DNA of 64,000 nt from Leptodactylus fallax (taxonomy: Eukaryota > Chordata > Amphibia > Anura > Leptodactylidae): assembly GCA_947044405.1 (NCBI GenBank), contig CAMRHE010001089.1:62001-126000 (forward strand), read 5' to 3'. Under the pieces are notes generated by a model, which saw nothing but the letters and a program-made list of their open reading frames with translations, did no database searches and was not told the origin of the DNA. Positions 35,780 to 48,992 of the stretch are shown piece after piece; within the stretch, counting starts at the first letter, position 1; the number at the start of each line of letters is the position of its first letter. The position numbers were made by a program, and so were the translations under genes.

Positions 35780-35905
35780 TGAGCTGAGGAGGCTTAGGGT
35801 ACTGATAACATGCCTCTTCCTAATATAAGGACACCAGTACTATAAACAATAAATTATATTTGGGCAACCTGGTACAGATTTTGCATTGGGACCCAGGAGC
35901 GTTAT
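35780..35905. repeat. Dispersed repeat fragment
   Basis: CTCTTCCTAATATAAGGACA, TACTATAAACAATAAATTAT and CTGGTACAGATTTTGCATTG parallel 29862-29945 closely, so these are two copies of one family. Confidence 0.6.
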
Positions 35906-37349
35906 GTCTGCTTTTTGTAGAATGGTTTATCCATTGATGAATTGTTTTGTTTTAATGGTATTTAAATAAAAATAAATGAATTGTTTTATAAAGGAGACAG
36001 TGCTCCTGTAGCTATTTATTCTACTTATTTGGAGCCTCAGTCATATGAATGTTGTTTTGCTATTTAATGGTCTCATACAAATACTTCAGTATTCCAGTTT
36101 ATTGAACATTTCAGCAGCTCCTATTAGGTCTTGTTTCTTGCAGCCTACTGAACTCCAAGATCTCATTGGAGCTACCCCTACCTCTAAGCATTTAGATGCC
36201 GTGATCATTATTTATCATTGCATCTAAGGGGGGTTAAACTGCCAGAATAACAGTTATCTGAAGCAATGATAATGTGCTTATTACATCTCAGCTGAGCTAA
36301 AGAATTAGGAAAGGGGGGGGGGGTTTATATATTCATAGCCATGAGTTATACCATGCTTGGCCAACAATTGGCCATGTTGGTTAAAGACTAATACAGGCCT
36401 GTTTCTGGGCATACTTCACTAGATTTTTCATTTTGTCCATTTTGGCCAAAGCCGCATACATCTCCTGTGTCTCAGGCCAAATAATAGTTATTTAACAAGT
36501 GTGGTTTGCTCATTGCCGCCCATACACTTGAGATAAAAGTTTTCTGAGTCTTCTAGCTGCACATGTCTGGAGTTAAAGGAACCAGACATTTGATTTCAAC
36601 ATGTCCAATCCTTTGTTCATGGGAGAACAAAATATCTGGTGCTAACGTATTCATCTCTCCCCATTGACATAAATAAGCATGATCAGGCAACAATAAACTA
36701 AACATATCCAATAGTTTATGACTGTTGAATTATGTTATGGGTTAGTGTTAGATATACCCACTGGAGGAGATTTGTGCAAAATGCATCAGGGCTAAATCTG
36801 ACACATTTTTTAAGACTGTCTAGTCTTTGTGCAAACACTGATAACCTTGTACCTCGGCCACCATCTCCACCATCACCTTCACTGATTCTAGGAAATAATA
36901 AACAGATACACAGATAATGGGGATTCTGGGGAAGTGCAGTGTATTTCGGAGAAGACTGATTTAATTGATAGAAAGAAATAAAAAAGGAGACTTAATCACT
37001 CTGTCTCTCTGTCATACTGCTAGAGTAGTGCTGTGCTAGTGTTACTGTGCCACAGCAGATGCTTCAATCTCAATCACAATTGTCAAAGTCAAAAGTTCAG
37101 ATTCATTCTCTGCTATGTCCAAGACCAAGAACAAAACATGTAGTCATAACAAACGGCTTTCTTTTTCTATGTATCTTTTTCCTTGCCAGATACCAAAATC
37201 CAGTGAAGTTATATACAGTACGTCTTTAATTAATGATTTCTTTTCTTGTAAGTGGCACAGTAAAATTTAGCCAGTTTTTCCCATGCCAAAGACTAAAAAA
37301 AGAAATGTGTGTGAAGTGTAAAAAATTGGACAGTGCAGTGTGTTATTAA
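35906..37349. other. No recognised gene
   Basis: AT-rich. A G10 run lies near 36315. No protein-like frame was seen. Confidence 0.45.
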
Positions 37350-37814
37350 AGGGAGTCTGTGAGCAGGAAAATGGGTATCAAACTAAAGACAGTACCTTGT
37401 AGAGCGGCTTCTACACTTTCCAAAGATGCCTTTCTTAGTCTGCATTTCAGCTCCATTTTCGTGAAAATCAATGTTTTATTATGCAAATTAGCTTAAAAGG
37501 TCTTTAGGTGCATTTTCTTCATTCTCTGCTCTGGATAATCACCCCTAACTGCTGCCCAACTCTACCTCCATTGCTTGAGTGACATCTCCCACTTTGCAGT
37601 TAGAGGCGGTCATCTAGAGCAGAGACCGAAGCCCTGGCATGAGAAGAAACGCACCTAAATCCCTTTTCAGGTCATCTGCATAAGAATAAAACACTGATTT
37701 TCATGAAAATGGAACTGCAATGCAGAATAAGAAAGGAATCTTTGAAAATTATAGAAACAGCTCTACAAGGTACTGTCATCAGTTTGATAACCGTATTCTA
37801 GCTGACAGAATCCC
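37350..37814. mobile_element. TTAA-flanked palindromic MITE (Kolobok-like)
   Basis: TTAA at 37346-37349 and 37815-37818. The ends AGGGAGTCTGTGAGCAGGAA and GCTGACAGAATCCC are inverted. Inner arms pair over most of the length, for example TTTTCGTGAAAATCAATGTT with AACACTGATTTTCATGAAAA. Confidence 0.75.
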
Positions 37815-37818
37815 TTAA

Positions 37819-38834
37819 AACAAGCTGTTTGTTACAACCAGCAACCTTCTGCTTGCCCATAACCATATTTGTTGCTGTTATTTTAACATTACCAACTCTG
37901 TGTTGGCATTAAAGAGCTAGGAAGGGATTGGATAGAGTCCTAGAAGACCTCAGGGTGCCATATACAACTTTAAGGCAATATCCATTTTTAATTCAGACCA
38001 AACTGGTTCAGACTAAAACAAACTTTTGCTCTGAACTCGGAGAGCCTAAATGAATTCTGAAAGGTTCGCTTAACTCTTGCCCTATTTAAATTTTAACAGC
38101 AATCTCTAGTGCACCTCAGTATTACAAAATATTTCATATTTACTTTTATTTTATATTCCTAGATTAATTGGGTTGTGCTCTCTGAACTAAAATAAGTAGG
38201 TAACACATTGTATGTGATCTACAGGAGGAAAATTATAGTTGTGTTTTGGATTTGGCTGTGCTCAGACTGATGTCATTGAGTTTAGGAGTTAAAACTGTAA
38301 GTATGTTACATACCTATTGACTGTAAATTATATGTAAGCATATTTATGTGTATTTATGCATAAACAACATCTGTGTTTATGGTTGATCCCTGTGCTTATG
38401 CTGCTTTGACATCAGAGGCATTGCACTGTGAATAAATGCATGAATTCATCTGCTGTTGATGCCCAGGGAATTACAAACAGAAAATATTATGGAAGCACAG
38501 AATTATTTAGCAATGCTTATGTTTGGGTTAAAGAGCAGTGTAGCTTTAGAAAGTGCATAGAAAAGTGTTTACACCTACACATGGGTGGATTTACACTAAT
38601 TCCCAAATTGTGGGTCACAACCCCCTTGGAGGTTGTGTAAAAACCTCTGAGGGGGTCACAAACCAAGTTGACAAGTTTCTTCTCCACACAACAGTGTAGA
38701 TAGGACTGCAAACTGCCAGCAACATTGTCTGTATTTTACAGGTGCTGACAAAGAACCTTTCTTTATGTCACAGTTATGTGACCAGTCACATACAGGGGCA
38801 GAGCTTGTTGTGCAATAACTCTTTGAAAGTTAGA
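37819..38834. other. No recognised gene
   Basis: AT-rich. A short stretch near 38610-38660 (GTGGGTCACAACCCCCTTGG) may come from a hAT-type repeat, but both ends were not found. Confidence 0.45.
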
Positions 38835-39290
38835 AGCAGCGCTGAGTGTGGGGGGAAGAGGAGGTAGCATAGCTGAGTGTTGGGAGGAAATTTAGAGGTA
38901 GTAGAGATGACTGTGGGGGGGGGGGGGTAGTGGAGATAGCAGAGCGGACTGTTGGGGGGGGGGGGAAGGTGGAAGTATCAGAGCTGTCTGGAGGACATAA
39001 AGACAGTATAACTGAAGGTTTGGAGGGAACATGGAGGTAGCTGTATGTAGGGAAAAAAAAGGAAAGTAGCAGAGATGTGGGTGTAGGGGGGAAGCATGGA
39101 GGTACCAAGCTGCATGTGCAATAAAGAAAACATGGGTGTTGTGTGTGTGGAGAGGGAAAACATGGTGGTAACAGAGGTGTTGGCATGAAGAAAATGGAGA
39201 CAACAGAGCTGTGTGTAGGGAATATGGAGGTGGCAGGGCTCTATGTGACGGAGAACATAGAGGTAGCAGAGCTGTGTATATAGTGTAGAT
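38835..39290. repeat. Degenerate purine-rich tandem repeat
   Basis: Imperfect units of about 45-60 bp built around GGAGGTAGCAGAGCTG and a G-rich or A-rich spacer, with long G runs at 38915 and 38954. The strand asymmetry (purines on +) yields proline-rich open frames on the minus strand that are not genes. Confidence 0.6.
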
Positions 39291-39362
39291 GTTTCACATA
39301 AAGTGTCACAGATCTCCATTAATCATAACTCAGGTGCTCAGAAAGGTATTCACTTCTTCTAA

Positions 39363-39720
39363 TCAAAGTAAAAAAGATTCTGGCACTCAGGATGTAGTAG
39401 ATTTGAAGTGAAGGAATTTATTGAATAGCAATCCCAATATAACAGGTGACATTTTGGTCTGATGGGGACATTCATCAAACAATTGGTTTGTCTGGCAAAT
39501 AAAATAAATATTAGCAAATGTGCAAAGGCGGGTAACCACACCACTTGCAGTTACCCGCCTTTCCACTTGCACTCTTTCTTTCATTTCACAGACAATCCAA
39601 TTGTCTGTTGAAGGTCCCCATCAGACCGAAACCTCATGTGTTATATTGAGATTGCTTTTCAATAAATTCCCTTATTGTGAATCTGCTATATCCTAAGTGC
39701 CAGAATCTTTTTTACTTTGA
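39363..39720. mobile_element. Foldback MITE with 25-bp perfect terminal repeats
   Basis: The first 25 bp (39363-39387, beginning TCAAAGTAAAAAAGATTCTG) are the exact complement of the last 25 (39696-39720). AAT on each side could be a 3-bp target duplication. The interior also folds, with a long GGCGGGTAAC/GTTACCCGCC stem near 39528-39560. It is non-coding. Confidence 0.8.
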
Positions 39721-40092
39721 ATCATAGTTATGTGGTGGAAGAAGAATCAAAACAGAGGCAGTATACAGCTGAAAAGCAGAAACGATGCCAAATATAGCTG
39801 ACTTTTATTTTTCAAACAGGACTAAGTACAGTAGTAGGGGATCCCGAACGAAATTCTCATTCAAAAAGGGTTCCTGTTTTCAGAAATTTTGGGAACCACT
39901 GACCTATAGCAAACATTAAGTTGGCTAGCTTCATTTCTACTTCCCAGTCATATTGTAGAAACAAGTACAAACATATTTGCAAATACTTGAACCTCAATAG
40001 TTCCTTACAGTAAAATAAAGGATGTGATACTGCAGTGCTAGCACTGTTTTCAGCACAGAAAGAGTTCTAAGAAGATGGCCATGGGTGGCAGT
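39721..40092. other. No recognised gene
   Basis: AT-rich flank ending with the left target duplication of hAT copy B. Confidence 0.5.
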
Positions 40093-42684
40093 GAGGGGTG
40101 CACCTCTAATGAGGCAAAGTGAGGCGGCCGCCTCAGACGGCACTATCCGTCACTGTCTGGGGAGCAGCATTTTTACTATTTATTTAACGTAAACCAGCCC
40201 AGGACAGGACAAAGCTGAGTGGGGCCTGTCTTGGGCTGGCTTACGAGATGTCCGCATCTCAGCACAGGCGGCGATACAACGACGTCATCGCGCCTCCTGT
40301 GCTGAGACACAGACGTGTTATGCGCGGACAAGAAGAGGAGGTGGCGGCTCCATCAAGAGATTGCAGGTAGGTGAGGATAACTTTTTTTTTTTTTATATAA
40401 ATAGGCCATTACCTGCTGGAGTAACCCCAGCAGGTAACAGCCTATTTACTTACCTACCCCCTACTCTGGGGTCTGAAATAACCCCAGAGTATTATAATAG
40501 TTCGTGGGTGGGCCACTATGGGACATAATACCGTGTGCAGGGGCCACTGTGGAGCATAATACCGTGTGCAGGGGCCACTATGGAGCATAATACCTTGTGC
40601 AGGGGCAACTATGGAGCATAATACCATGTGCAGGGGCCACTGTGGGGCATAATACCGTGTGAAGGGGTCGCTGTGGAACATAATATCAAGTGCAGGGTCC
40701 ACTGCAGGGCATAATACCATGTGCAGGGTCCACTATGGAGCATAATACCGTGTGCAGGGGCCCCTATGAAGCATAATACTGTGTGCAGGGGCCACTATGG
40801 AGCATAATACTGTGTGCAGGGGCCACTATGGAGCATAATACTGTGTGCAGTGGCCACTATGGAGCATAATACCGTTTGCAGAGGCCACTATGGAGCATAA
40901 TACTGTGTTCAGGGGCCACTATGGAGCATAATACCGTGTGCAGGGGCTGCTGTGGGGGTATAATACCGTGTGCAGGGGTCACTATGGAGCATAATACCAT
41001 GTGCAGGGGCCACTGCAGGGCATAATACAGTGTGCAGGGGTCCTGCAAGGCATAATACAGTGTGCAGGGGCCACTTTGGGCCATAATACCGTGTGCAGGG
41101 GCCATTGCGGGCCATAATACCATGTGCAGGGGCCACTATGGAGCATAATACCGTGTGCAGGGGCCACTATGGAGCATAATACCGTGTGCAGAAGCCACTA
41201 TGGAGCATAATACTGTGTTCAGGGGCCACTATGGAGCATAATACCGTGTGCAGGGGCCACTGCAGGGCATAATACCATGCGCAGGGGCCACTATGGAGCA
41301 TAATACCATGTGCAGGGGCCACTATGGAGCATAATACCATGTGCAGGTGCCACTGCAGGGCATAATACAGTGTGCAAGGGCCCCTGCAAGGCATAATACT
41401 GTGTGCAGGGGCCGTTGCAGGCCGTAATACTGTGTGCAGGGGCCGCTGCGGGCCATAATACCGTGTACAGGGGCCGCTGTGGGCCATAATACCATGTGCA
41501 GGGGCCACTGCGGGCCATAATACTGTGTGCAGGGGCTGCTGTGGAACATTATAGTGTGTGTAAATGGGGTGTTATAAACAGGGGCTATGGCGCCTGTTTA
41601 TATCACATGCTGTCTTTTTATAGTGACCGTGTGATGTAATTACAGCCTTGTCACATAGACATGTATAGGACGAGGCTGTAGTTACATTACATGGCCGCTA
41701 TGAGATGAATGACACTATATAAACAGAGAAGCGGTCACGGCGCTTACACAGGTACCATTCAAACAGCTGATCAGTAGGGGTCCTGGGTTTTTGAGCCCCA
41801 CTGATTAGTTTATTAATGACCTGGAAAACCTTTTAATTAGTTAACACCTGGGGCATTATTAATAAGGGGCACTATGTATACAGGGTACACACGGACGTTA
41901 TTAATATAAAGATGCACTTGGGAGTATTATTCATTATGGGGGGTTACATCATATATTTTATAATTGGGGTAGCAGCAGGATGGGGGCTTTGTGCAGGTGA
42001 GGACAATGTGGGTTGGATGCCTGGAAAAGTGAGGAGCCAAAAATATCTGTGTTGCAAACTTTACATAGACAAGTCACACCTGGAAGAAGTGGTCATGGCA
42101 GTCCAAAGGGAAGAGAAGGGAAATGTGACCGATTAGTCAGAGACGTCACCTGTAAAACACAAAATGTTACTACACTGTATTCACCTAAATGATAGAGGAT
42201 AAATACCTCATTGATGGGGGTCTGTCTGCTGAAACCCCCACTGACCCTGAGAATTGGGTTTTTTCCCTCCACTGGGTGGGAATACAGCCTGACCGCAGCC
42301 ATATATATAGGTGTGTCGCTTGGTGGATGGACGAATCCGCGTGGCTCTCATTCACTTCAATGGGAGTGCCAAAGATATCCAAAGTACAGTACTCAGCTAT
42401 CTGCAGCGCTCCTATTATAGAGAATGGGGGCCAGGTGGGCCCGTCCATCCACCAAGCAGAAGATGTGTGAAGTTACTTTCATTGTTAATGCCGTGTTGTT
42501 GATCTGATACTGAAGTAATACAGGAAGAAGAATTCTTAAAAACTGTTTTATAACTTTGTGTATTGTGTATATTGTGCGACGATAACAGTGTGTGAAGCTA
42601 GTAGCATGGAAACTCAATTTTTTTTTGGGGGGGGCGCCTTTCTATAGTCCGCGTCAGGCAGCAAAGAAGCTAGGTTCACCACTG
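40093..42684 (+). mobile_element. Non-autonomous hAT element with minisatellite, copy B (complete)
   Basis: 2592-bp element flanked by an exact 8-bp duplication, GTGGCAGT at 40085-40092 and 42685-42692. The ends are GAGGGGTGCACCTCTAATG at the left (CAGGGG in copy A) and, inverted, CAGTGGTGAACCTAGC at the right. The 8-bp duplication with CAGNGG-type ends is the signature of hAT transposition. The interior is a GC-rich 5' block, a 31-bp minisatellite and a unique 3' part, with no transposase. It must have moved with an enzyme supplied from elsewhere. Confidence 0.9.
40513..41569. repeat. 31-bp minisatellite, array B, about 34 units
   Basis: Same unit as array A, with more copies and a very regular 31-bp period (34 x 31 = 1054 bp). 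A block around TTTGCAGAGGCC then TGTGTTCAGGGG at about 40865-40945 recurs at 41175-41255, so roughly ten units (310 bp) were duplicated as a block. Confidence 0.95.
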
Positions 42685-42692
42685 GTGGCAGT

Positions 42693-43937
42693 AAGATATC
42701 TCTCCATGTGTGACTCACATCAAACATATACACAAGATGTATACTTTTCAATGATTAATATAGTACTTGTATATGGTTGTATTTTCATTTATTTTGTTGG
42801 TTGTTAGGGTTGACAAAGTAGCAAGTAAAATGAAAAGCATTTAACAGAGCAGCCCGCCGAGATCAAACAAGAAATAAAATGTGACTTTTATTCTGCCAAA
42901 CATTAACTATTGACTTGACACCCTGATGGAAAGATAAAACCTCATTTCATTAGACAGACTGCTGAGTTTTACTAATTTTCCTCTAGCCAGCTCTACATGT
43001 GTTCAAGGTCGTATATGATCTCACTGCTGCTTTATTGTAAAACTGCCAGTCATTTTGTCATGTTTTGGGGAAAAACTACTTTGCAGAGAATATAATTAAC
43101 ATAGATTTAGGTAACTGAAATCTGTTTAGGCAGGCTGAAAAATGAAAAATACGCATCCTATTGTCAATCCAATTTTTATGACTTGTTTTCATTGTAAGTA
43201 TACTATGAACAGTGAAAAAAACTGATATGGAAAGAAATACAACTCCTAGGGGTTTGTTCCTTGGCTACTGCTGAGTGAATAAGTAACTGCGTAAATGCAT
43301 ATAAAATGACTTGTTACCATGACATGTAAACACTGCTCTTTTGAAGCAGGGAGAACAAGCAATACAGAAATTGTGCTTCTTCTGCAATTCCCAGTGGAGT
43401 TCAAGTGAATATGCTACAAATTGCTGATGGTTTTTATGACGCATATTTCACTGTTTAGCATAAAATGTATACATTGTTTTACATGGAGGTAATTGTTATA
43501 TGTGGGGGTAATTGTAAATGTTTGGAGTAAAAACTGTGAAGGCTGGACTGAAGACATGGCAAATAATCTTGCCATTTGATTCCTAGTTTATCTAACTCTA
43601 GAATACTTGAGAATTTTTACTAGAGTAAACAGCTATCATAGTTGTTATCCAGAATCCACCCTAGAAGCTGCTTGCTAATTTTGCAAATCTTAATGGGTAT
43701 ATTCATAGCAGGGTTAGCAGTTGACCAGTATGGACAACCACCACCGATATGCTGTATGCAGGCATATGAAAGTAAGGATCCCTGAAAGGAGCTGCTGTTC
43801 TTTTAGAGATTCAGTATGAATGGCAAATTGATTTCAATGGCTGCCATGTAAAGCTCGATTTCGTAAACTGCAGTGCTGAGTAAGTTCTCTTCAATTCATT
43901 CTCTCATATCTTACCTGCTTGGTATGACAGTGTGTAA
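42693..43937. other. No recognised gene
   Basis: AT-rich sequence between the hAT element and the Ngaro-type element. No protein-like frame. Confidence 0.5.
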
Positions 43938-44120
43938 GGGGAGACCGGAGCGCCACGCAAGTTAAGCGCAGGGAACATGACTGGGGGCGGGCAGTAGGGG
44001 AACAATCACACGCTAGGGCGCAAAAAAATTGTGGGCGGGGCTTAACCTCGTCTAGTTTCGCTATGCCGCGCGGCCCGGGAAGCGGTCATTCCGGAGCCGC
44101 GCAGCATAGCAACAAGTTGT
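43938..44120 (+). repeat. Ngaro split repeat A1
   Basis: 183 bp starting GGGGAGACCGGAGCGCCACG and ending ATAGCAACAAGTTGT. It matches A2 over the same length with about two dozen differences by eye, many at CpG sites. Confidence 0.9.
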
Positions 44121-44639
44121 GCAGCTGCCCCCATCCCACTCTCCTGTAGTTCATGGCGTCTTTTGACTCCAGCCTGGAGCAACTCAGAGCTGCTGCCGGC
44201 ATCCATGGCGAGGCCTGGCTGCAGGAGCAGCTGCCTTGCCCCCATTAACCCCTCACCACACCCTGCCCCAGAGGCACCAGACCGGCGGCGACCACACAGG
44301 ACTCGCCCGTCGGCATGTTTGAGTCTTGATAAGCCCCCTAGGACCCGGTGACATAGGAGTTCCTCTCGGGCCCCTCCAGGCCGAGCACCCCGCTCCACTG
44401 CTCAGGGGTGGAGGTCCCGGTCTGGGAGGAATCCTACCAGTCACCTGGCCCCTGCGGATGTGGAGATCCCTGCCACTGGCCCTAGTGTTAGGTCCTCCAC
44501 ACCCAGTCACCATATGGCCACATCACGAGGTTCCATGGTTCCCTCCTGTGATGCTCCAGCGGGAGGGGGACAGGGTCTGCCAGTTCTGTTGGTTCCAGCT
44601 TTCCAGATGCCCTTGGTACCGGAGCGAGGAAGTATGAAC

Positions 44640-45790
44640 GGCGGGTGACATGGCGCTGGCTCCTCCTTCACGGCACCACAGCCCAGGTCCGAGGTGCATC
44701 CAGTGGTTGCAAGTGCATACGCGGGTGCAGGTCAACCTTCCCAGGGATGTCAGTCGTGCTGCAGCTGCCAGCGGGATGGTTCCCAACACTCAACAGGCGC
44801 CAGCATTCTCTTGTACAGCAACCTGGGTCATCAGGATGCAGGACCGTCGACTGGTGGGCCCACAGCACCTACGCAGTCTGGTGAGTACCCTTCATTGTCG
44901 TGTCCGTTTCCACCTATTCTAATGTCACAGGGGTTAGGGATAGATAGGCCGGATCTCCAGTGGGTGGCGGTGTAGCTTCTGAAGGGATTAGGGAGCCATT
45001 GGGTAGCGTGAGGTAGCTACTGTCGCGCTGCGAACAAAGTGTTAGCGGTTCTCCAGTGGGGGCATGGATCCTTCAAGCAATCCAATCTGTAGTGTCGCAG
45101 AGTGCGCCAGTGGCAGAGGGTCCGACGGATGTCACAGTGTCCGTGCAGACAGAAAAAGAGAAGGTTGACTCAGTGTCTGTTTCGAGGGTCCTCTAGGGGC
45201 GCATTTAAAAAAGGAAGTGAAGGAAAAGATTTTGAAGGACAAGTACGTCGAAATATTCTCCTTGCTCCCTTTAGCAAAATTTAATTTAGATAAGAGTAAG
45301 AAGGAGGATAGCAAAAAAGAGGAAGAAGAAAAACGTAGGTGGCGCCTGATCCCATAGACTTTTGCTAATTGGCTTTAGGCCTTTGCCATTTTAGCTAGTG
45401 TCATTGGTGAAAAAGCCCCTGACAACTGTTTGGACCTTTTTTGCTATCAGGACTCCATAGGTGAGGCGTATTGGGTCTATGGGGGTCAAACATGGCTGCA
45501 GTATGATGAGCAGTTCCGTCAGTGTAAGGCGGTTCGGCCCAGCATACGGTGGGATCAGAAGGATATAGGGTTGTGGCTTCGGGTAATGGCACCGGCGCGC
45601 TTTGGCCACTCCTTTCCTGGGGCGGCCGGTGGAACCGACCATAGTGGTCTCAATTACAGCTCAGGGGGGGCAGGTGCACAGGCCCAGCAAAGTTACGGGC
45701 TGTGTTGGCAGTTCAGTGAAGCCCAATGTAAATTGGCTGCAGATTCAAACATGACTGTTCATTCTACGGCAGGGTGTCCCACGGTTCGGC
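44640..45790 (+). pseudogene. Ngaro gag-like region
   Basis: Upstream of RT, one frame encodes a serine/glutamine-rich stretch (44694-44975) and a charged region, KKEVKEKILKDKYVEIF followed by KKEDSKKEEEEKRRWRL (45208-45350). A TAG at 45355-45357 interrupts the frame, which then stays open from 45358 into RT. A CWQFSEAQC motif near 45700 looks like the start of the CCCH-type zinc-binding end found in such proteins, but the later Cys residues are absent. Gag is expected to package the RNA. Gag proteins are poorly conserved, so this call rests mainly on position. Confidence 0.5.
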
Positions 45791-46545
45791 CCGTTGCTTG
45801 CGAAAACAGAGAACCAAGGCCTTGCCCAATAGTGGACAAGGGGCAGACGCCGGTGAAGCTGGAAGCCATGCTTCCGTACCTAAATAGGTATGTTAATAGG
45901 GAAAGTGCAAAGTTTCTAGTGGAAGGTTTTAGGGAGGGTTTTAAGATTCCCCCGCCGACGAACGCGGTCCCCTTTTGTATAACTAACTTGAAGTCGGCAG
46001 CAGAACACTCGGGGGTGGTGTCCAAAAAATTGAGGAAGGAGGTGGCCTTGGGGCACATGGCGGGCACCTTTGCATCACCACCTTTGGAGAGTTTAATTGT
46101 ATCTCCTTCGGGGGTGGTGCCAAAGAAGGAGCCAAATCAGTTTCAGCTCATACATCATTTGTCATATCCCAAAGGAGCGTCAGTCAACGACGGTATTGCA
46201 CCCGAGCTTTGTTCTGTAGTGTATATGTCGTTTGATGTGGCTGTGCATTGGGTGCAGCGTTGCAGTCCAGGTGCCCTCTTAGCTAAGACGGATGTGGAGG
46301 CGGCGTTCCTGCCAGTATACCCTGACAGCGTTAGGTTACTGGGCTGCTACTGGGATGGTGGGTATTACGTGGATCGTTGCCTTCCCATGGGTTGCTCGAT
46401 ATCGTGCGCGTACTTTGAGGCTTTCAGCACCTCGGTGATTCGGGAGCTGTCAGGGGTGGAGTCAGTGATACACTACCTCAATGATTTCCTCTGTATAGGT
46501 CCAGCGGGCTCCGATGTCTGTGCAGTTTTACTGGCGACCACACAG
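45790..46545 (+). pseudogene. Ngaro reverse transcriptase domain, catalytic YLDD changed
   Basis: Recognisable RT blocks in order: PSGVVPKKEPNQFQLIHHLS (fingers), ALLAKTDVEAAFLPV (motif A, with the first catalytic Asp), DRCLPMGCSISCAYFEAF (motif B) and HYLNDFLCIG (motif C). Motif C in DIRS/Ngaro enzymes is YLDD; here the first Asp of the pair is Asn, which should abolish polymerisation. Motif A is also a few residues short. After motif C the thumb and connection sequence is missing, and the frame passes straight to RNase H-adjacent sequence. The open frame 45430-46656 includes this domain. Confidence 0.9.
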
Positions 46546-47114
46546 TATTGGGTCTATGGGGGTCACAGCTGGGGGTGGTACATCGGGAGGACCTGGCAGT
46601 ATGGGGCACTTTTTTGGACAAGTTCAATGGTAGATCGCTGGCCCAGTTGGCTGTGATCGACGTGTTCGATTGCGACCTTTTTACGGATGCAGCAGGGGGC
46701 CACGGTTTTGGGCCTATTACAGGGGGCAGTGGTGCGCCGCCCCTTGGCCTGTGGCATGGCGTGAACTAGGTCTGATGTGGAATTTGACTGTACTTGAGTT
46801 ATTCCCGATTGTAGTTGCGGTGTCCATATGGGGTGGGGTGTTCTGGGATAAAAAAGTTAGGTTTCATTGCGATAACGTGTCGGTTGTGTCGGCCATTAAT
46901 AATGTGATGGCGTCTTCTCCTCCAGTTATCAAGTTGCTTCAGTGCTTAGTACTGCGTTGCTTGTGCCTGAATGCATGGGTGGTGGCGGTGCATGTACCGG
47001 GGGTCAAAAATGACAATGCTGATTCCTTGTCTCATTTCCAGTGGGAGCGGTTTCGTGCCCTGGCTCCAGGGGTGGAAGTGGAAGGGATTCAATGTCCTCA
47101 AGAATTATGGGACT

Positions 47115-47130
<16 letters not shown>
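46546..47130 (+). pseudogene. Ngaro RNase H domain, frameshifted
   Basis: FDCDLFTDAAGGHGFG (first catalytic Asp) lies in one frame near 46668-46715. LELFPIVVAVSIWGGVF (Glu), RFHCDNVSVVSAINNV (Asp) and NDNADSLSHFQW (last Asp) follow in another frame (46793-47046). The shift falls near 46700-46760. All four RNase H acidic positions are therefore still visible, but not in one frame. RNase H would remove the RNA strand during reverse transcription. Confidence 0.85.
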
Positions 47131-48930
<1,800 letters not shown>

Positions 48931-48992
48931 CTATTGTGTTGTTGGGGTATTCTCTCCTCCCTCCACCCTACCTTATTTCTTCTTTTCCTTAG

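Noticed and set aside
38830..39319. Proline-rich minus-strand frames of about 100-118 codons
   Set aside because: They arise from a purine-rich tandem repeat, overlap each other in several frames and have no recognisable domain.
40513..41569. Array resembling a CRISPR locus by regular spacing
   Set aside because: Units are directly adjacent and similar over their whole length, with no unique spacers and no cas genes. The host is a vertebrate. It is a minisatellite.
44042..44513. Arg/Gly/Pro-rich frames on both strands near the start of the Ngaro element
   Set aside because: They come from GC-rich sequence and conflict with each other. Only the gag-like frame before RT fits the element's known layout.
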